Part shown: positions 26,865 through 36,313 of the stretch, piece by piece | How positions within the stretch are numbered: position 1 is the stretch's first letter | How the letters are laid out: each line of letters begins with the position of its first letter | Source of the DNA: Parendozoicomonas callyspongiae | Lineage (GTDB): Bacteria; Pseudomonadota; Gammaproteobacteria; Pseudomonadales; Endozoicomonadaceae | Assembly: GCF_023502345.1 (NCBI RefSeq) | Contig: NZ_JAMFLX010000015.1 | Location: 1-64,000 of the forward strand | Direction of reading: 5' to 3' | DNA length: 64,000 nt | The notes under the pieces: generated by a model | Databases searched by the model: none | Seen by the model: only the letters and a program-made list of their open reading frames with translations | Told to the model about the DNA's origin: nothing | Program-made: the position numbers and the translations under genes

Positions 26865-28667
26865 ATGAGTACAGAAATGCTGACCTACCTTTTTGTAGGC
26901 GCGTCATTTGCACTTTATATCTATATCGCCATTCGCTCGCGGGCCGGTTCCACAGGTGAATACTATGTGGCGGGCAAAGGTGTTCACCCCATTGCCAACG
27001 GCATGGCAACCGGTGCTGACTGGATGTCGGCGGCGTCATTTATCTCGATGGCGGGTATCATCTCGTTTGTCGGCCGTGATGGCGCGGTGTACCTGATGGG
27101 CTGGACCGGTGGTTATGTACTGCTGGCCATGTGCCTGGCTCCATATCTCCGGAAGTTCGGAAAGTTCACGGTTCCCGACTTTGTTGGTGAGCGTTACTAC
27201 TCCCAGCTGGCCCGTGTGGTGGCCGTTGTCTGCGTCATCTTTATCTCGTTTACTTATGTGGCGGGTCAGATGCGTGGTGTGGGTATCGTATTCTCCCGTT
27301 ATCTGGAAGTGGATATTAATATCGGCGTTATGATCGGTATGGCGATTGTATTTGTTTACGCCGTACTCGGCGGTATGAAAGGCATTACCTACACCCAGGT
27401 GGCCCAGTACTGTGTGATGATCTTCGCCTTTATGGTGCCTGCCATCTTCATCTCCATGATGATTACCGGTAACCCGATTCCTCAGCTGGGCTTTGGCTCC
27501 AATGTTGTTGGTACGGAAATGTCGGTGCTTGAGAAACTCAATGGCTTGTCGGAAGAACTTGGCTTTGCCCAGTACACAGATGGCAGCAAATCGACCATTG
27601 ATATGTTCTTTATCACCATGGCTCTGATGGTTGGTACGGCTGGCCTGCCACACGTTATCGTACGTTTCTTTACCACGCCGACTGTGCGGGATGCACGGAA
27701 GTCTGCCGGTTATGCCCTGCTGTTTATTGCGGTTCTGTACACCACAGCACCTGCGGTTGCCAGCTTTGCCCGGATTAACCTGCTGAACACGGTGAGTGAA
27801 GCGTCATACAAGGATCTGCCAGACTGGTTTGCCAACTGGGAAAACTCTGGCCTTATCGCATGGACGGATAAAAACAATGACGGCAAGATTCAATACCATC
27901 CTGGCAAGCCTATGGAAGGCAAGCCGCAGTTCACTGATGAGCGTGGCGCGAACGGTGAGCGACTGGTCGCCAATAACCCGACTGCAAACAACAATGAGCT
28001 TTATGTTGACCGAGATATTATGGTGCTGGCCAACCCGGAGATTGCACAGCTACCTGGCTGGGTAATCGCACTGGTTGCTGCTGGTGGTCTGGCGGCAGCA
28101 CTGTCAACTGCGGCGGGTCTGTTGCTTGTTATCTCAACTTCAATCTCACACGACCTGCTCAAGCGTAACCTGATGCCAAATATCTCCGATAAGCAGGAGC
28201 TTTTGGCTGCTCGTGGCGCAGCAGCCGTGGCGATTGTGATTGCCGGTCTGTTCGGTATTTATCCACCCGCCTTTGTGGCGCAGGTGGTGGCATTTGCCTT
28301 CGGTCTGGCTGCGGCATCGTTCTTCCCGGCCATTCTGATGGGTATCTTCTACAAGCGCATGAACAAGGAAGGTGCAGTGACCGGTATGATTGTTGGTCTG
28401 GTATTTACCTTCAGCTATATCGTGTACTTCAAGTTCATCAATCCCGGTGCCAACTCTGCAGATAACTGGCTGTTCGGTGTCTCTCCAGAAGGTATTGGTA
28501 CTATCGGTATGATGCTGAACTTTGCGGTATCCATCGTGATCTGCCACCTGACCAAGGCTCCGCCTCAGGAGATTCAGGACATGGTGGAAGATATCCGTGT
28601 ACCAACCAGCAAGGGTGCCGCCGGTGCCCGTGTTGAAGGGGAAGCTGGCGAACCTGCAAGGGCTTAA
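26865..28667 (+). CDS. Sodium:solute symporter, ActP-like (acetate uptake)
   Basis: A 600-residue SSS-family transporter with about 13 membrane helices. Recognisable segments include YYVAGKGVHPIANGMATGADWMSAAS written across residues 26-51, and GTAGLPHVIVRFFTT (about 256-270), typical of the acetate/carboxylate branch; a hydrophilic insert lies around 310-380 and a charged C-terminal tail ends the protein. The likely role is sodium-driven uptake of acetate or another short-chain carboxylate to feed acs. It forms an operon with DUF4212 upstream; a terminator-like hairpin separates it from the DUF294 gene. Acetate as substrate is inferred from family and context. Confidence 0.92.
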   Translation: MSTEMLTYLFVGASFALYIYIAIRSRAGSTGEYYVAGKGVHPIANGMATGADWMSAASFISMAGIISFVGRDGAVYLMGWTGGYVLLAMCLAPYLRKFGKFTVPDFVGERYYSQLARVVAVVCVIFISFTYVAGQMRGVGIVFSRYLEVDINIGVMIGMAIVFVYAVLGGMKGITYTQVAQYCVMIFAFMVPAIFISMMITGNPIPQLGFGSNVVGTEMSVLEKLNGLSEELGFAQYTDGSKSTIDMFFITMALMVGTAGLPHVIVRFFTTPTVRDARKSAGYALLFIAVLYTTAPAVASFARINLLNTVSEASYKDLPDWFANWENSGLIAWTDKNNDGKIQYHPGKPMEGKPQFTDERGANGERLVANNPTANNNELYVDRDIMVLANPEIAQLPGWVIALVAAGGLAAALSTAAGLLLVISTSISHDLLKRNLMPNISDKQELLAARGAAAVAIVIAGLFGIYPPAFVAQVVAFAFGLAAASFFPAILMGIFYKRMNKEGAVTGMIVGLVFTFSYIVYFKFINPGANSADNWLFGVSPEGIGTIGMMLNFAVSIVICHLTKAPPQEIQDMVEDIRVPTSKGAAGARVEGEAGEPARA

Positions 28668-28696
28668 TCCAGCATCCTGAAGATGTAGAAAGACTG

Positions 28697-28722
28697 CAAA
28701 AGAGCCCTTATGGGCTCTTTTG
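28697..28722 (+). terminator. Intrinsic terminator or attenuator after the symporter
   Basis: An 11-bp stem (28697-28707 with 28712-28722) with a 4-base loop, the CAAAAGAGCCC/GGGCTCTTTTG type, is followed by C and four Ts. It may only partly terminate, since the DUF294 and exonuclease genes usually belong to the same regulon. Confidence 0.8.
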
Positions 28723-28784
28723 CTTTTCAGTCCTTGCAACGCTAATGACGAAATAAACAGCCATTTCCAAGGTAAAAAAAGAGA

Positions 28785-30590
28785 ATGGTCATGAATTATC
28801 AGGCACGTTTTCAGCAGCCTCCTTTCGATGTTCTGACAGAGGAGCAGCGTCTTCAGCTTATTAAGGCAGCTTCTCTCAGCTGGTATAAACCGGGAGAAAA
28901 ACTGCTGAAGGCCGGATCTGAAGCCCAGTCCCTGATGATTGTTCAGAAAGGTGTGATTGAAGAAAGGCACTATAAAGATAAACAGAAAATCTATGCACAT
29001 TATGCCGAGGATGATCTTTTTGATGTGCGTGGCCTTGTAGATGGCAAAGTCAGGCATGAATATATCTGTCTGGAAGAATCACTGGTGCAGGAAGTGCCCG
29101 CAGGTTTGTTCCTGCGCTTCTGCGAAGATAACAAGGCTTTCCGTGAAGGTTTGCAGGCTGATCTGAGTGAAAAATATCATCGGCTTCACGAGGATTCCCG
29201 TCCGGAAATTGCTGATTTCCTGTTAAGCCGAATTGAGCGCAACCACTGTCGCCCGGCAAAAACAGTTTCGGGTCATCTTTCTCTGGCCGAGTCTGTCAGG
29301 ATTCTGGAAGATGAACATCTGGATGCTCTTCTGGTTGATCTGGCTCCCTCCGAATCAGGGCTGGGTATTGTTACCCGAACAGACCTGCTGCGCGCCCTGG
29401 CTATTCATCAGAAACCTCTTTCCTGCGAGGTCGGCTCTATAGCAATTGCCCCCTTAATCAGTATTGAGCTGGGTGACTATCTTTTTAATGCGCTGTTGAT
29501 AATGACTCAGCGTCGTATAGAAAGGCTGACAGTATTTCAGGGTGATGAACTGGTAGGAATGATGGATCTGACCCAGATCCTGTCACTGGCTTCGAACCAT
29601 TCCCACCTGCTGGCCATGCGGATAGTGCGGGCCAATACCGTAGATGAGTTGATTGATCTGTCACCAGAGATAGACAAACAAGCCCGAAGTCTGTTTTCCA
29701 ACGGAGTTCGCACAGGTTTTGTAATGCAGCTGGTTTCCACTCTCAATGATCAACTGCTGAAAAGGCTCTTTGAACTTCATTTTCCAACCGAATATCAGGA
29801 TCGAATCTGCCTGTTATCGTTGGGCAGTGAGGGCAGGGGAGAACAGGTATTAAAGACTGATCAGGACAATGCCCTGATTATTTCAGATGGCATCCCCAAA
29901 CCTGACGCACATATTCTGGAAGGTTTTACCAAACTGCTGTTGGCCTGCGGCTGGCCGCGCTGCAAAGGCAATGTGATGGTGTCTAATCCTCACTGGGTGC
30001 AGACGCAATCGGAATGGCAGAAGCGCATAGTGCACTGGATGGATAACTCCAACCCGGAAAATATGATGGAAATGGCCATGATGGCCGATGCCCGTGCCGT
30101 TGCTGGAAATGAGCAACTGATGGATGAGTTTCAGGATAACCTCAATGTAGCTATTGGTAAGCGGGAATCCTTTCTCTCAACCTTTGTGGCACCTGCCCTG
30201 CAGTTTGATACTCGCCTGACTTTCTTTGGCCGCATAAAGGAAGGTCGTGATCATAAAATGGATGTGAAAAAAGCGGGAATCTTTCCTCTTGTTCATGGCA
30301 TCCGGTCGCTTAGTCTGGAACAGCGGATCAACGCGCGCTCAACCATGGATCGTCTTGCTGCTTTAAAAAAATCAGGAAAGCTTGAAGCAGACCGGGCTTC
30401 AAAACTGGAAGAGGCTTTTCTGGTTCTGAACAGGCTACGCCTTGAACAGCAGATCGATGAAAGCTGCGATGGCAATGAACTGGATCTGGATGCACTGGAT
30501 TATCGGCGCAGGGATATGCTGCGGCACTGCCTGCATACTGTGAAAAAGTTTCATCAGTATCTTCGTCACCACTTTCATATTGACGGGTAG
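28785..30590 (+). CDS. DUF294/CBS/cNMP-binding nucleotidyltransferase-like protein
   Basis: 601 residues. Domains in order: an N-terminal cyclic-nucleotide-binding-like domain (about 10-130), a CBS pair (about 155-285), a DUF294 nucleotidyltransferase-like domain with LGSEGRGEQVLKTDQDNAL (about 347-365), and the DUF294 C-terminal helical substrate-binding domain (about 460-600). This type is encoded next to SSS symporters and PolC-like exonucleases in acetate-switch loci. The biochemical role is unknown; signal-dependent nucleotidylation of a partner is the usual suggestion. ATG 28785 or 28791 may be used. The stop is 14 bases before the next ATG. Confidence 0.88.
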   Translation: MVMNYQARFQQPPFDVLTEEQRLQLIKAASLSWYKPGEKLLKAGSEAQSLMIVQKGVIEERHYKDKQKIYAHYAEDDLFDVRGLVDGKVRHEYICLEESLVQEVPAGLFLRFCEDNKAFREGLQADLSEKYHRLHEDSRPEIADFLLSRIERNHCRPAKTVSGHLSLAESVRILEDEHLDALLVDLAPSESGLGIVTRTDLLRALAIHQKPLSCEVGSIAIAPLISIELGDYLFNALLIMTQRRIERLTVFQGDELVGMMDLTQILSLASNHSHLLAMRIVRANTVDELIDLSPEIDKQARSLFSNGVRTGFVMQLVSTLNDQLLKRLFELHFPTEYQDRICLLSLGSEGRGEQVLKTDQDNALIISDGIPKPDAHILEGFTKLLLACGWPRCKGNVMVSNPHWVQTQSEWQKRIVHWMDNSNPENMMEMAMMADARAVAGNEQLMDEFQDNLNVAIGKRESFLSTFVAPALQFDTRLTFFGRIKEGRDHKMDVKKAGIFPLVHGIRSLSLEQRINARSTMDRLAALKKSGKLEADRASKLEEAFLVLNRLRLEQQIDESCDGNELDLDALDYRRRDMLRHCLHTVKKFHQYLRHHFHIDG

Positions 30591-30604
30591 TGGGGGAAGA
30601 GAAA

Positions 30605-31219
30605 ATGGAAACAGCAATTACGGAAAAACTGCGTTATAGCTGGCTGAACTTCCAGAACCGGCGGCAGTATGCTGACTTTCAGCGTCTGTTTGGACCGGTA
30701 CCCGAGGATGAGCTTATCAGTCTCGATCTGGAAACCAGCAGCCTTGATCCTGATACCAATGAAATTCTGGAAATTGCAGCTATTCCTGTTCAGGGAAGAA
30801 AGGTATTTCCTGGAAAAGCCCTCGTGCTCAGGGTTCAGCCTGAGAAGGAACTTAATCCGGATTCGGTTCCTGTTCACCAGATTCGTGGTAAGGATCTTGA
30901 GAACGCATTACAGCCTAAAGATGCCCTGGAACAGCTACTGAGCTTTATCGGGCGCAGGCCTCTGGTTGGTTATAACATTCGTTTTGATCAGAAAATATTA
31001 AGCCGATATTGCCAGACATACTTTGGCTTTAAGCTTCCCAATGCTATTCGGGAACTGTCCCATCGTTACTATCGAAAGAAACTCCATAGTCAGCCGGAAC
31101 ATATTACTGATCTACGGTTTGAAAAAATCTGTGAAGATCTGGATATCCCAGTTTTGGAGCGCCACACGGCAAAAGGGGATGCGCTGACTGTGGCCTTAGC
31201 GTGGCTGAAAATGATGTGA
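30605..31219 (+). CDS. DEDDh 3'-5' exonuclease, DnaQ/PolIII-epsilon-like
   Basis: About 204 residues. The exonuclease I motif is SLDLETSSLD, motif II lies in GYNIRFDQ, and motif III is HTAKGDALTVA with the DEDDh His and Asp. The family digests single-stranded DNA or RNA from the 3' end; here it is the stand-alone type linked to DUF294 genes. I chose ATG 30605 because it sits 5 bases after GGGGGAAGAG; a GTG at 30590 would overlap the upstream stop. It is the last gene of the symporter/DUF294 unit. Its role in acetate physiology is not known. Confidence 0.88.
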   Translation: METAITEKLRYSWLNFQNRRQYADFQRLFGPVPEDELISLDLETSSLDPDTNEILEIAAIPVQGRKVFPGKALVLRVQPEKELNPDSVPVHQIRGKDLENALQPKDALEQLLSFIGRRPLVGYNIRFDQKILSRYCQTYFGFKLPNAIRELSHRYYRKKLHSQPEHITDLRFEKICEDLDIPVLERHTAKGDALTVALAWLKMM

Positions 31220-31239
31220 AGGGAAGAGTACGGTAAGGT

Positions 31240-31267
31240 GAAACACTCAGGAAAACCTGAGTGTTTC
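31240..31267. terminator. Bidirectional hairpin between exonuclease and Prx-Grx genes
   Basis: A perfect 12-bp stem GAAACACTCAGG/CCTGAGTGTTTC with a 4-base A loop lies 20 bases after the exonuclease stop and 13 bases beyond the convergent Prx-Grx stop. Confidence 0.75.
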
Positions 31268-31280
31268 GGAAAGGTGCGGA

Positions 31281-32015
31281 TTATTTTGCCAGGTACTTTT
31301 CAAGGTCATCAGCACCACCAATATGGTTGCCACTGATAAATACCTGAGGCCAGGTCAGCTGACCGGTTACAGCGCGCAGGCTGCGGTTGCTGATACCTTT
31401 ACCCAGTTCAATTTCTTCAAACTGGATATGGTGCTCTTTCAGCATCTCCTTGGCCTTGAGGCAGAATGGGCAGCCCGGCTTGCTGAAAACAGTGGCAAAT
31501 GGACGCTCTGCCGCTTCAGGGTTAATGTGATTCATCATGGTGTCGGCATCGGAAACCTTGAAGGGGTCGCCTGGCTCATTAGGTTCAATAAACTGCTGCT
31601 CGATAACACCATCTTTAACCAGCATGGAGTAGCGCCAGCTGCGATCACCAAAACCGATCTCTTTCTTGCTTACCAGCATGCCCATGCCATCGGTGAACTC
31701 ACCATTACCGTCTGGAATGAGAGTGATGTTCTCTGCGTGCAGGTCTTTGCCCCACTCGTTCATAACGAAAGTATCGTTAACAGATACGCAGATAATGTCG
31801 TCAACTCCGTTCTCCTTAAACACCGGAGCCAGCTCATTGTAGCGAGGCAGGTGAGTGGAGGAGCAGGTTGGAGTAAATGCACCAGGCAGAGAGAAGACTA
31901 CAACAGTCTTGTTTTTGAACAGATCATCTGTCGTTACATCTTTCCACTGGTTGTTTTCTAGAACCCGGAAAGTGACGGATGGAACATGTTGACCAATACG
32001 GTTTTCAAGAGACAT
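31281..32015 (-). CDS. Hybrid peroxiredoxin-glutaredoxin (Prx5 type)
   Basis: 244 residues, a fusion of a Prx5-like peroxiredoxin (about 1-165) and a C-terminal glutaredoxin (about 172-244). The peroxidatic cysteine is C51 in GAFTPTCSSTH, and the glutaredoxin active site is CPFC (C182/C185), with TWPQVFISGNHIGG as the glutathione-binding region. Family members use glutathione directly to reduce peroxides, which links this gene to the glutathione locus at 49-56 kb. AAAGG lies about 9 bases before the ATG. I looked for an OxyR site upstream and saw no match. Confidence 0.94.
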   Translation of the reverse strand: MSLENRIGQHVPSVTFRVLENNQWKDVTTDDLFKNKTVVVFSLPGAFTPTCSSTHLPRYNELAPVFKENGVDDIICVSVNDTFVMNEWGKDLHAENITLIPDGNGEFTDGMGMLVSKKEIGFGDRSWRYSMLVKDGVIEQQFIEPNEPGDPFKVSDADTMMNHINPEAAERPFATVFSKPGCPFCLKAKEMLKEHHIQFEEIELGKGISNRSLRAVTGQLTWPQVFISGNHIGGADDLEKYLAK

Positions 32016-32571
32016 TTTAAGAAACCTTTAATGAATAGCTGTGCCAGCCTGACTTCTGGTGAAAATAGTACAAGCCAGGAGGGAATTGTGATAATTGATT
32101 AAGTCTAATCAGGCTATAGAGAAGACTAATTTAACTATTACCTGAATACATATTCTTTAAGACCAGAAAAATAAATAATCCATGAAAATCAGGTAATAAG
32201 GCCTGCCAAATCAGATTACTTTCATAATCTGTATTTTTCTACTTATGGGAAAAAGAAACTCAGACATATTTGTAATTTTGGGGCCTTTTGGTTAATAAAT
32301 GCTCGGGATTTACTGAAAACAAAAGCTATAAATGAATAGCCAAATTTTGGGGTGTGGCAGAGCTGTATAAGTAATCGGTCGTTTATTTCCAGGGTTCTTC
32401 ATCGTTATCTGATTGATGGATTGAGTGGGATGGCCCTTTGCCACTTTCATACCTTTTCGATATATTAGTGCCGCCTTGTAATAATTTTTAGAAAAAAACT
32501 CGGAAATAATTTCGAATAGTACTGGAATTTCCTTATTAGTATTCCAACAACAGATTAAGAGTAACACCAGC
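32016..32571. promoter_or_regulatory. AT-rich divergent region upstream of Prx-Grx and the amino acid importer
   Basis: 556 bp with no supportable gene. It should hold both divergent promoters. The only clear structure is a short palindrome TGATTA-N4-TAATCA (32096-32111), about 80 bases upstream of the Prx-Grx start, a candidate operator for an unidentified regulator. Confidence 0.4.
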
Positions 32572-33366
32572 ATGAAGAAGTTTTTTATCGCTCTTTTAGC
32601 ATCACTGTCACTTATAGGATCTGCATTCGCTGCAGACAACAATATTCTGGATAAAATCATTGAGCGTGGCGTCATTCGGATAGGTTTCGACACTGGCTAC
32701 CAGCCATTTGAAATGGTCAACAAAAAGGGTGATTACATCGGCTTTGACGTTGATCTTGCCAAGCAGATGGCAAAGGCAATGGGCGTTAAAGTTGAATTTG
32801 TGAATACTGCCTGGGACGGTATTATTCCCGCGCTGCTGACCGACAAGTTCGATATCATTATGGCGGGTATGACTGTGACACCACAGCGAAACCTGCGTGT
32901 GAATTTTGCTGATCCTTATATCGTTATTGGTCAGACAGTTGTTCTTCGCAAGGAACTTGCAGGCAAAATTAAAAAACCTCGTGACCTGAACGATGCAAAA
33001 TACAAGCTGGCAGTAAAACTGGGTACAACCGGTCATGAAGCAGCCAAGCGCTACTTCCCGAAAGCTGAGATTTTTGAGTTTGAAACCCAGGACGATGCCA
33101 AGCTGGAAGTACTGAATGGCAAGCTGGATGCCTTCGTATATGACCTTCCCTACAACTCTATCTTTGCCTCTCAGAATGCTGATCGCGTTGCCTTCCTGAG
33201 TGAACCTTTCACCTATGAACCTCTGGCCTGGGCTGTCCGTCGTGGTGATGAGGATTTCATTAACTGGCTCAATAACTTTCTGCGCCAGGTAAAGGGTGAT
33301 GGTACTTACGATCGTCTGTATGCCAAGTGGTTCGAATCTGATCGCTGGTTATCAACTCTGAAGTAA
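32572..33366 (+). CDS. Polar amino acid ABC importer, periplasmic binding protein
   Basis: 264 residues with a standard Sec signal (MKKFFIALLASLSLIGSAFA, cleavage after about residue 20). The mature part is a cluster-3 solute-binding fold: IRIGFDTGYQPFEMVNKKGD, DVDLAKQMAKAMGVK, MAGMTVTPQRNLRVNFADPY. It delivers a polar amino acid, of the glutamine/glutamate/cystine-arginine group, to the permease encoded next. It begins a three-gene unit. A hairpin in the 119-bp gap before the permease probably protects its message, giving excess binding protein. Confidence 0.92.
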   Translation: MKKFFIALLASLSLIGSAFAADNNILDKIIERGVIRIGFDTGYQPFEMVNKKGDYIGFDVDLAKQMAKAMGVKVEFVNTAWDGIIPALLTDKFDIIMAGMTVTPQRNLRVNFADPYIVIGQTVVLRKELAGKIKKPRDLNDAKYKLAVKLGTTGHEAAKRYFPKAEIFEFETQDDAKLEVLNGKLDAFVYDLPYNSIFASQNADRVAFLSEPFTYEPLAWAVRRGDEDFINWLNNFLRQVKGDGTYDRLYAKWFESDRWLSTLK

Positions 33367-33427
33367 CAGGTATTCGGCTGTGCTGTATAGCCGGCCGGGT
33401 ACTGACCTGTCTGATTTTTTAGGCCTC

Positions 33428-33455
33428 TGCTCCGGGGAGGGAGTGTTCCGGAGCA
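33428..33455 (+). other. Intercistronic hairpin between binding protein and permease genes
   Basis: An 8-bp GC-rich stem TGCTCCGG/CCGGAGCA with a 12-base loop and no T-run. Such hairpins commonly stabilise the 3' end of binding-protein messages. Confidence 0.5.
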
Positions 33456-33485
33456 TTAGTGAATGACTAACGCAGGAAGTTTAGC

Positions 33486-34466
33486 GTGCTGAATTTGAAT
33501 CAATCCCATGTCCGGCAGATGGAGCGTCAGCCCAATAAACTGCTGTGGCACGGAATTTTCTTTTTAATTGTTGCGGCCATAGCTGTGGGTTTTTATAAAT
33601 CCTCGCAGTCTATTGAATACACTTGGCGCTGGGAGCGAATGCCCCAATATCTGGTTTATCAGGCAGAAGATCATCTGATGGCGGAGTTTGACGGCTCGGT
33701 TATTGAGGAGAATGGTGAACTCTACCTGGTAAATGATTTTGATCCGGATGAAAAAGTCCTGGTAACCGGTCTGGCAGAGGTAACGGTTGCTGATGGCGAT
33801 GTGATTTTTACCGGAGACTCTCTGGGTTATAACCAAAACTGGGCACTGGGTCCGATTCTTGATGGCGTGCTGGTTACTCTTGAGCTTTCACTTTATTCCG
33901 GTGTGCTGGCAATTATCCTGGGAACACTGGCAGGTCTTGCCCGGATTTCTCCCAACCCTGCCCTGAAGAATCTGTCCGTTTTCTATGTTGAAGTGATTCG
34001 TGGCACCCCATTGCTGGTGCAGATTTTTATTGTCTATTTCTTTATCGGAACAGTTCTTGATCTTGATCGGTTTGCGGCCGGTGTTATAGCCCTGGCGGTA
34101 TTTACCGGGGCCTATGTTGCTGAAATTGTGCGCTCAGGTATTGAGTCCATACACAGCGGCCAAATGGAAGCCGGCCGCAGTCTGGGTATGGGGTATGGCC
34201 AGACCATGCACTATATCATTCTGCCCCAGGCGTTTAAGCGTGTTCTTCCCCCGCTGGCCGGACAGTTTATTAACCTGATCAAAGACTCCTCTCTGGTGTC
34301 AGTTATCTCAATAACCGACTTGACCAAGGCAGGCCGGGAAGTGGTGAGCTCTACCTTCAGTCCTTTCGAAGTGTGGTTCAGTGTCGCCCTGTTGTATCTG
34401 GTTCTGACCGGAATACTCTCTTTCTTTGTTCGCAGACTGGAGCGCAAATATGCAAACGTTGGATGA
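33486..34466 (+). CDS. Polar amino acid ABC importer, permease
   Basis: 326 residues starting at GTG 33486 behind AGGAAG. It has an unusual N-terminal part: one membrane helix (about 20-38) and an approximately 70-residue extracytoplasmic segment. The conserved His/Glu/Gln permease domain follows from about 120, with [13 protein letters not shown] and the EAA loop [22 protein letters not shown] (about 224-245). It forms the membrane channel of the importer. The stop overlaps the ATPase start. The N-terminal extension is longer than in GlnP/HisM and may define a subfamily. Confidence 0.92.
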   Translation: MLNLNQSHVRQMERQPNKLLWHGIFFLIVAAIAVGFYKSSQSIEYTWRWERMPQYLVYQAEDHLMAEFDGSVIEENGELYLVNDFDPDEKVLVTGLAEVTVADGDVIFTGDSLGYNQNWALGPILDGVLVTLELSLYSGVLAIILGTLAGLARISPNPALKNLSVFYVEVIRGTPLLVQIFIVYFFIGTVLDLDRFAAGVIALAVFTGAYVAEIVRSGIESIHSGQMEAGRSLGMGYGQTMHYIILPQAFKRVLPPLAGQFINLIKDSSLVSVISITDLTKAGREVVSSTFSPFEVWFSVALLYLVLTGILSFFVRRLERKYANVG

Positions 34467-35256
34467 TACTGCTGTCACTGCTCCGGAGCCTGAAGAGCTT
34501 ACTGAAGAGATTGTGGATGTTAAGTCCACGCCCATCATTTCTGCATCAGGTGTAGAGAAGATTTACCCCGGCAATGTTCACGCCCTGAAAAATATCAATG
34601 TAGAAATTCTGGAAGGTGAAGTTGTTGTAATTGTTGGCCCAAGTGGTTCCGGAAAATCAACTTTTCTTCGAACCCTGAACCAGCTGGAAACCATTAATGA
34701 CGGCGAGATTGTTGTTGATGGAATTTCTCTGACCACGCCGGGTAATGTGAATGCTCTGCGGGAAGAGGCTGGTATGGTGTTCCAGTCGTTCAACCTGTTC
34801 CCTCACCTGACGGTTCTGGACAATATCTGTCTGGCACCAATGAAAGTCCGTAGTATTTCCCGGGAGAAGGCCGAGAAAAGAGCTGAGAAACTGCTGCAGC
34901 AGGTTGGAATGCTGGACAAAAGGGACCGCTATCCTTCGCAGCTTTCCGGTGGTCAGCAACAGCGTGTTGCGATTGCCCGTGCCCTGGCGATGCGACCAAA
35001 GATTATGCTGTTCGATGAGCCTACCAGTGCCCTTGACCCGGAGATGGTGGGTGAAGTTCTGGATGTTATGAAGAAACTGGCTCATCACGGTATGACCATG
35101 GTTGTTGTAACCCACGAGATGGGCTTTGCCAAAGAAGTCGCAGACCGGGTGATGTTTATGGAGAGTGGTGAACTGGTGGTGGAAGATACACCGGAAGCGT
35201 TCTTTGATAATCCCGCCTCTGAACGTTTGCAGCAGTTCCTTAGTCAAGTGTTGTAG
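34450..35256 (+). CDS. Polar amino acid ABC importer, ATPase
   Basis: About 268 residues from ATG 34450, which has GGAG 7 bases upstream and overlaps the permease stop by 17 bases; an earlier ATG at 34426 is less likely. Walker A is GPSGSGKST, the Q loop [15 protein letters not shown], the signature [17 protein letters not shown], and Walker [14 protein letters not shown]. An approximately 35-residue acidic N-terminal extension precedes the domain. It energises uptake in the complex with the preceding two proteins. Confidence 0.95.
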   Translation: MQTLDDTAVTAPEPEELTEEIVDVKSTPIISASGVEKIYPGNVHALKNINVEILEGEVVVIVGPSGSGKSTFLRTLNQLETINDGEIVVDGISLTTPGNVNALREEAGMVFQSFNLFPHLTVLDNICLAPMKVRSISREKAEKRAEKLLQQVGMLDKRDRYPSQLSGGQQQRVAIARALAMRPKIMLFDEPTSALDPEMVGEVLDVMKKLAHHGMTMVVVTHEMGFAKEVADRVMFMESGELVVEDTPEAFFDNPASERLQQFLSQVL

Positions 35257-35265
35257 CGCTTTTGC

Positions 35266-35295
35266 TTCCAGCTCTGTGTGATTACAGAGCTGGAA
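35266..35295. terminator. Bidirectional hairpin between importer and LysR genes
   Basis: A perfect 12-bp stem TTCCAGCTCTGT/ACAGAGCTGGAA with a 6-base loop begins 10 bases after the ATPase stop. The convergent LysR stop codon lies inside the hairpin, so coding and terminator overlap. Confidence 0.7.
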
Positions 35296-36163
35296 TACAG
35301 CTCTTAGCCAGTTGGTTTTCTATCGCTTGCAGGCAAACCTTAACATTGACCGAAACCAGTTGATCATAGGGATGCAGTGCATAGACCGGGTTGGGCTTTA
35401 GCTGATAATCAGGAAATACAGGTTGCAGCTGATTCTTTGTCTGGGAAATAACAAAGTCTGGAATCAAACCGATTCCTGCACCTGACTGAATCAGGGTCAG
35501 ACATGTATGAAATGAATCGGCTCTGCATGAGGGGGTTGTGGCAAAAATCTTGTGATCACCCATCTCACTGTGTTTCAGTTCGTGCAGAATCTCTTTGCTC
35601 TGCCAGTGATTGGCAATATATCCAGCCTCATTAACCTCACCATTTTCAACGATCTGCTGATGACCGCAAAGAACATCTCTGAAACTTCCAATTCTGCGCT
35701 GCTTTAATGAAGCATCTTTGGACTGGCCAACGCGAATTGCCAGATCAATCCCGGCCGTCATGATGTTAAGGTGTGAATCACTGCTGATAAGTTCAGGCTT
35801 AAGAAGAGGGTACTGTTTCAGCATCTGACTAATAGCGGGTGCCACGATATAACTCATCATGGCATCCGAAGCTGTGATTCTGATATGCCCCTGTGGAGTG
35901 TTCTGGCAACTCTGTACCTGTTCCCATGCCTGATCAACAAGGCCATTCAAATGCCTGCACTGCTGGTAAAAGGTTTTTCCCTCTGGGGTCAGCACCTGCT
36001 TGCGGGTGGTTCTCTTTAAAAGCTGGAGACCCAGCTCCTGCTCTAGAGCTTTCAGATGCTGGCTGATAACGGATTTGGAGAGATCTAACGCATCTGCCGC
36101 TGCAGTAATGGAGCCAGCCTCGACAATATGGGCAAAGACTGACATATAACGAAGACGGTTCAT
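35282..36163 (-). CDS. LysR-family transcriptional regulator
   Basis: 293 residues with the usual LysR layout: an N-terminal winged HTH (MNRLRYMSVFAHIVEAGSITAAADALDLSKS written across residues 1-30, then VISQHLKALEQELG) and a C-terminal substrate-binding domain. It resembles the subgroup that regulates a divergently transcribed neighbour. It faces away from the SnoaL-like gene across 150 bp containing a palindrome with LysR character. The co-inducer is unknown. Confidence 0.93.
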   Translation of the reverse strand: MNRLRYMSVFAHIVEAGSITAAADALDLSKSVISQHLKALEQELGLQLLKRTTRKQVLTPEGKTFYQQCRHLNGLVDQAWEQVQSCQNTPQGHIRITASDAMMSYIVAPAISQMLKQYPLLKPELISSDSHLNIMTAGIDLAIRVGQSKDASLKQRRIGSFRDVLCGHQQIVENGEVNEAGYIANHWQSKEILHELKHSEMGDHKIFATTPSCRADSFHTCLTLIQSGAGIGLIPDFVISQTKNQLQPVFPDYQLKPNPVYALHPYDQLVSVNVKVCLQAIENQLAKSCIPAL

Positions 36164-36222
36164 GGTAGACGCTGCAACCTTCTCTTTACTTTGTCCATAA
36201 AATTAAAGACTGTTTAATATAA

Positions 36223-36239
36223 TTGAACAAACTGTTCAA
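36223..36239. promoter_or_regulatory. Candidate LysR operator
   Basis: TTGAAC-N5-GTTCAA is a 17-bp perfect palindrome lying 60 bases upstream of the LysR ATG and 75 bases upstream of the SnoaL-like ATG. It contains the T-N11-A core expected for LysR-type regulators. Confidence 0.5.
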
Positions 36240-36313
36240 ATATTCCTGTTTTTCAATTGAAAAGTAAAGCCTACACTTCTGCCCATATTCACGAGAGTGC
36301 TGGAGTTGCACAC

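Noticed and set aside
32016-32280. OxyR site before the Prx-Grx gene.
   Set aside because: ATAG and CTAT tetramers occur, but never with the required 7-base spacings.
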